From: Desulfamplus sp.
GTDB lineage: Bacteria; Desulfobacterota; Desulfobacteria; Desulfobacterales; Desulfobacteraceae
Direction: 5' to 3'
NCBI GenBank assembly: GCA_015231395.1
Contig: JADGBP010000080.1
Coordinates: forward strand, 1-8,507
Length of the DNA stretch: 8,507 nucleotides
Position numbers and translations under genes: made by a program. The notes below the pieces were generated by a model. It did not search any database. It saw only the letters and a list, made by a program, of their open reading frames with translations, and had not been told where the DNA came from. Numbering within the stretch: position 1 is the stretch's first letter; each line of letters begins with the position of its first letter. Of the stretch, positions 6,029 to 8,507 are shown piece by piece.

Positions 6029-6129
6029 AGGAATGAGTCCGAAATAACTTACCCAAACTCCCCCTCTCCAGATATGGAGAGGGGGCTGGGGGGTGAGGTA
6101 AATGGGCAGGTTATTTAAAACCGATTCCT
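6029..6129. mobile_element. MITE/REP-like palindromic repeat between the DUF1573 gene and gspG
   Basis: An element of about 101 bp in the 270-bp gap. The ends form an imperfect inverted repeat: AGGAATGAGTCCGAAATAAC on the left pairs with the reverse complement of the right end GTTATTTAAAACCGATTCCT. The centre is a strong palindrome, CCCCCTCTCC...GGAGAGGGGG, followed by CTGGGGGGTGAGG. This C/G-rich core resembles a repeat dispersed between genes in many environmental genomes. It has no coding capacity. Read as RNA it would form a stable hairpin that could attenuate transcription from the DUF1573 gene into gspG. The rest of the gap (6130-6215 and 5946-6028) is AT-rich with no gene. Confidence 0.75.
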
Positions 6130-6215
6130 AAATGATTATAATTTCAGCTATCTCTGCTTAAATGGTCTGGCTGCTCTGCTTAAAAGATTTGACCAGTCTA
6201 TTCAAACAATTTGGA

Positions 6216-7526
6216 TTACTCTGTTTTCTGTTGTTCCTGAGTTTTCTGCTGTTCTTGATTTTTTTGCGATTCTGTTCCGTTTTTTTCTTGAACTTTCTGT
6301 TGTTCCTGGGCCTGTTTAATAAGAGCTTCAAATTTTTTCTTTAGCTCTTCAGCACGTTTGGGATCTTGAACCGGTGGTGTTTTATTTACTGTTAGCGGAT
6401 TTTGACCCTTTACGGCATTTGCATCAGTAGCGTTGTTCTGTTGCTGCATTTTCTGAATGACTTGAAGGAAACTATTGGTTTTAGCTTCATCTGTCACATT
6501 GCTGCCGTTTTTTCCGCTTTTGTCAGAGTCTCCATTTGCTGCGTTGCTTTTAAGGTTTAAGTTTTTAGGGGCGAACGGGTTTATCCCATTATTCCCTGTT
6601 ACAGGAGGATGATCATGCCCAGCATGTGAGTCTAATTCCTGTGCGGGTTTTTTGGGGTCAACGATTCTGCCCATAACATTTATTTTTATTTCCGGCTGGA
6701 TTTTGCTGTCAGTTTCTAAAATTAGAACATCATAATAAGAGCCTGGATCTTTTTTCAGATTTTCGACTGTAACTGAGTACTCTTTTCCTCCGGAAGCAGA
6801 CTTGTTTTCTTTAAGCTCATACTTGATATCTTTTCCATCCTGAGCTCTGACCTTTGCAATTGAAAAGGGGAACTTACTTTCCGGTATAATGTTTACTACA
6901 CTTTTCAACTCTTCGCCAATATTGCCGTTAAGCCTTAAAACAGGAGGCGTTATAGTTACAAACTTTTCGACATCTCCTGATATCGTAATATTATATTCCG
7001 GATTTGCAGTGTCATTTGTCTGAACGGTAATGGTTTTCATCAATTTCCGTCCGCCAAAGCCTTTGGTATTAACTTTTATAGATATTTTTCCCTCTCCACC
7101 GGGAGGGATTTCTCTTGAATAAGAGACTGTGGTGCATCCTCAGCCGGTTTTGACCTTCTCAACCTGAAGAATATCCGTCCCTTTATTCATGATTACAAAA
7201 TCATGTGTGAACTCCTCACCATCAACCATCTGGTCAAATTCAAATTTAGGTGCAGGAAAAAATACTACAGGAGCTTTTGAAGCCGCTTTATTTTGTTCCG
7301 CTGCTGCTTTGCCTTTTGTTGTTGCTTTGTCTTGTTCCGAGGTTTCCTGTTTTACAGAGTCTTTTTTTTGCTCTGTTGTCTTTTGTTGTGCAATATCTTT
7401 TTTTTGCACCGAGGTCGCTTTTACATCCGCTTTGTTTGCCTCTGTAGTGTCGGCACTGAAACATAAAGATGCCACACCAAGATAAAAAATCAAAGAGCAT
7501 GCAAAAATCTTAAAAATTTGATTCAT
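6216..7526 (-). CDS. Exported DUF1573 protein, predicted selenoprotein (in-frame UGA read as Sec129)
   Basis: One 436-residue reading frame interrupted only by TGA at 7142-7140. A Sec-type signal peptide (about 1-25, FYLGVASLCFSA) is followed by a Lys/Gln/Thr/Glu-rich linker (about 26-80) and a DUF1573 immunoglobulin-like domain (about 84-190). That domain reads FDQMVDGEEFTHDF, NKGTDILQVEKVKTG, U129-G-C-T, then IPPGGEGKISIKVNTKGFGG and KTITVQTND. Family members have C-G-C-T where this has U-G-C-T, and homology continues without a break on both sides of the TGA, so the same frame was evidently selected throughout. A second beta-rich region (about 190-290), a His motif (HAGHDHPP, His301, 304, 306) and a Gln/Lys/Glu tail follow. 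The ATG at 7526 has an AAAGGAA ribosome site 7 nt upstream. The family's function is unknown. A U-x-C pair suggests periplasmic redox or metal chemistry. The alternative is a point nonsense mutation (TGC to TGA). Confidence 0.8.
7089..7142 (-). promoter_or_regulatory. UGA codon and candidate bacterial SECIS hairpins
   Basis: Downstream of the UGA (7142-7140) the mRNA can form two hairpins. Hairpin 1 (7126-7111) is UCUCUU-AUUC-AAGAGA, a 6-bp stem whose loop starts 19 nt after the UGA but lacks G. Hairpin 2 (7108-7089) is a 6-bp stem UCCCUC/GAGGGA, a single bulged A, two C-G pairs and a GGU apical loop starting 39 nt after the UGA. A bulge with G at the loop start is what bacterial SECIS elements show, but 39 nt is slightly beyond the usual spacing. 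CACC near the UGA can also pair with GGUG at the hairpin 2 loop. Which fold is used by SelB is not settled. Confidence 0.5.
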
Positions 7527-7646
7527 GACTCAATTCCTTTACGTTTAGATTACTCTTAAATATCCTTGGCAGAGACATACATTGGTGGCACATCTCTTAT
7601 TAGTTCTTTTAGTACAAGGATAGATTCATATTGCAAAAAACAAACC

Positions 7647-7675
7647 AAAATAATAGCGAAACAGGTTCATGTCAA
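7647..7675 (-). promoter_or_regulatory. Candidate sigma70-type promoter for the DUF1573 gene
   Basis: On the minus strand a perfect TTGACA (7675-7670) is followed after 17 bp by TATTTT (7652-7647), about 120 bp upstream of the DUF1573 ATG. The -35 box comes from the end of the 25-bp tandem repeat, and a second TTGACA occurs in the next copy. The -10 match is only moderate. Confidence 0.4.
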
Positions 7676-7770
7676 TAACTTCAGAGTGTCATGATGTCAA
7701 TAATCTCAGAGTGTCATGATGTTAATAACATCAAAATATCATGATGCCAATAACCTGAGAATGCGTTGCC
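7671..7770. repeat. Four-copy 25-bp tandem repeat over the kinase 3' end
   Basis: Units at 7671-7695, 7696-7720, 7721-7745 and 7746-7770 (pattern GTCAATAAYNTCAGAGTGTCATGAT), with divergence growing toward the kinase gene. The copy at 7746-7770 encodes part of the kinase C-terminus (R-I-L-R-L-L). The others would read as T-L-R-L-L-T-like copies, so the array looks like serial duplication of the gene's last codons into the intergenic space. There are no spacers, so it is not CRISPR. The 212-bp gap 7527-7738 otherwise holds only the promoter-like boxes. Confidence 0.9.
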
Positions 7771-8419
7771 ACCCATCTTCTGGTATTTGGGCACCCATCA
7801 CCTGGCATACCTCATATCCACAGGCGGAGCCAATTTCACCGCTTTTCTCTATTGAAAATCCGTTTGCAATTCCAAAGAGAAATCCGGCTGCCCAAAGGTC
7901 GCCCGCTCCGGTGGTATCCTTTGCCTTTGCTCCAGTAATTGGATTGATCTGTATGATCTCCCCGTTGAATGAAACATAGCTTCCTCTGACACCAACCTTC
8001 AATACAGCAATCCGGACATTTTGTGACAACGCCTTAATCGCCATGATTTCATCTGAAAATCCAGTGTAGGCAAAAGCCTCATCTTCATTTGCAATAAGAA
8101 TATCAACATATTCTGTCACAATTTCATTGAGTATTTCTTTTGAGGCATTAACAACTTCAAAACTTGCCAGATCCATGGCAATCATTGAACCTGCTTTTTT
8201 GGCACTTTTAAGGCATGCCATCATCAATGCAGGATTAAACAGCAGATACCCTTCCATTAGAGCTATTCCGCTATCCTTAAAAAGATCCGGTGTTATGCTA
8301 TTAGGTTCAAGTTCTGTGGATGCCCCAAGGCAGGTAAACATTGAGCGTTGGGCATCAGGCGTAATAATGGAAAGTACCTTGCCTGAAAAATGGATGGATG
8401 ATTGGAAACGACAGCGCAC
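7739..8419 (-). pseudogene. PfkB-family sugar/nucleoside kinase (adenosine-kinase-like), 5'-truncated
   Basis: The C-terminal two thirds of a PfkB carbohydrate kinase, cytoplasmic, expected to phosphorylate a nucleoside or sugar with ATP. Visible in the 226-codon frame are VLSIITPDAQRSM (15-27, the segment that closes over substrate in adenosine-kinase-like members), MDLAS (82-86), the ANEDEA motif (110-115), VLKVGVRGS (139-147) and the signature DTTGAGD (168-174) with catalytic Asp174. The usual protein is about 310-340 residues. The first 100 or so, including the N-terminal substrate-binding Gly-Gly region, are missing. Recognisable homology starts near 8386. The formal GTG at 8419 and the codons up to there lie in DNA that reads as another protein on the opposite strand, and the frame is stopped at 8467-8465. 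So this is a decayed or rearranged gene, or an assembly joint, rather than a natural start. Confidence 0.8.
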
Positions 8420-8507
8420 TATGGAAAGAGTTGGTTGGCAATTTTGGCGATGTTGGGGTTCAAGCTACACAATAGATCCTGAAGGATGTATCGATGATTT
8501 GATAGGT
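8382..8507 (+). pseudogene. Fragment resembling the C-terminal nuclease-like domain of a large helicase protein (runs off window)
   Basis: The plus strand reads PEKWMDDWKRQRTMERVGW, then QFWRCWGSSYTIDPEGCIDDL, up to the window edge. The pattern of R-Q-R, E-R-x-G-W, F-W-R-C-W-G-S-S, D-P-E-G-C and D-D-L is what I know from the Vsr/DUF559-like end of long superfamily I helicase-type (AAA/DUF4011-like) proteins in bacterial defence and accessory regions. The upstream part is absent: left of about 8382 the DNA is kinase-coding on the other strand. The frame itself is open from an ATG at 8367, but those codons come from the kinase. It is the only plus-strand coding signal in the window. Confidence 0.6.

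Noticed and set aside
6061..6100. Intrinsic terminator of the DUF1573 gene
   Set aside because: The hairpin is strong, but no T-run follows on the minus strand and the stretch is part of a longer inverted-repeat element.
7043..7140. Frameshift or two separate genes at the DUF1573 break
   Set aside because: Both halves are in the same frame (483 bp apart, a multiple of three) and the 33 codons between them read as conserved family sequence, so no shift is needed. The only break is the TGA itself.
7140..7142. Alternative genetic code with UGA as Trp or Gly
   Set aside because: gspE, gspF and the kinase end with TGA at their expected C-termini, and no other gene in the window has an internal TGA.
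7671..7770. CRISPR array
   Set aside because: The 25-bp units are directly adjacent with no spacers, and one unit is part of a coding sequence.

Overview
The window reads as AT-rich bacterial accessory DNA with almost everything on the minus strand. The core is a type II secretion (T2SS) gene run. A secreted DUF1573 protein lies upstream of it with what looks like an in-frame selenocysteine codon, and a PIN-type toxin-antitoxin pair sits inside the run. UGA is an ordinary stop here (gspE and gspF end with it), so the genetic code is standard. Selenoprotein use, T2SS pseudopilins and small dispersed palindromic repeats together suggest a Desulfobacterota-like (deltaproteobacterial) organism, possibly from a metagenome. 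That assignment is inference and only moderately secure.

Layout in transcription order (right to left). 8507-8382: a plus-strand fragment resembling the C-terminal nuclease-like end of a large helicase protein, abutting a 5'-truncated PfkB/adenosine-kinase-like gene (8419-7739); this is a rearrangement junction or an assembly chimera. 7770-7671: four copies of a 25-bp tandem repeat running over the kinase 3' end into the next promoter region. 7526-6216: one exported DUF1573 protein of 436 residues, split only by an in-frame TGA at the first Cys position of the conserved C-G-C-T motif, with candidate SECIS hairpins just downstream. 6129-6029: a palindromic MITE-like repeat. 5945-1: gspG, gspE, a 45-codon insert ORF, gspF, gspH, then PIN toxin and putative antitoxin, then gspI and gspJ (cut by the window edge).

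GspE (ATPase), GspF (inner-membrane platform), GspG (major pseudopilin) and GspH/I/J (minor pseudopilins) would build the inner-membrane and pseudopilus part of a T2SS. The secretin and the C/K/L/M genes are not in the window. Coupling is tight: gspG/gspE are 2 nt apart, gspE/insert ORF, insert ORF/gspF and gspF/gspH overlap as TGATG, and gspI/gspJ touch.

Two themes stand out. First, the UGA at the redox-like motif of the DUF1573 protein implies a selenoprotein. Second, the T2SS genes have absorbed small insertions and tandem duplications without losing frame: a 137-bp insert between gspE and gspF that keeps stop/start coupling on both sides, a 21-bp triplication in the gspG leader, an 18-bp repeat inside gspH, duplicated prepilin-cleavage-like sequence in the gspH leader, and a 15-bp duplication at the gspF/gspH junction.
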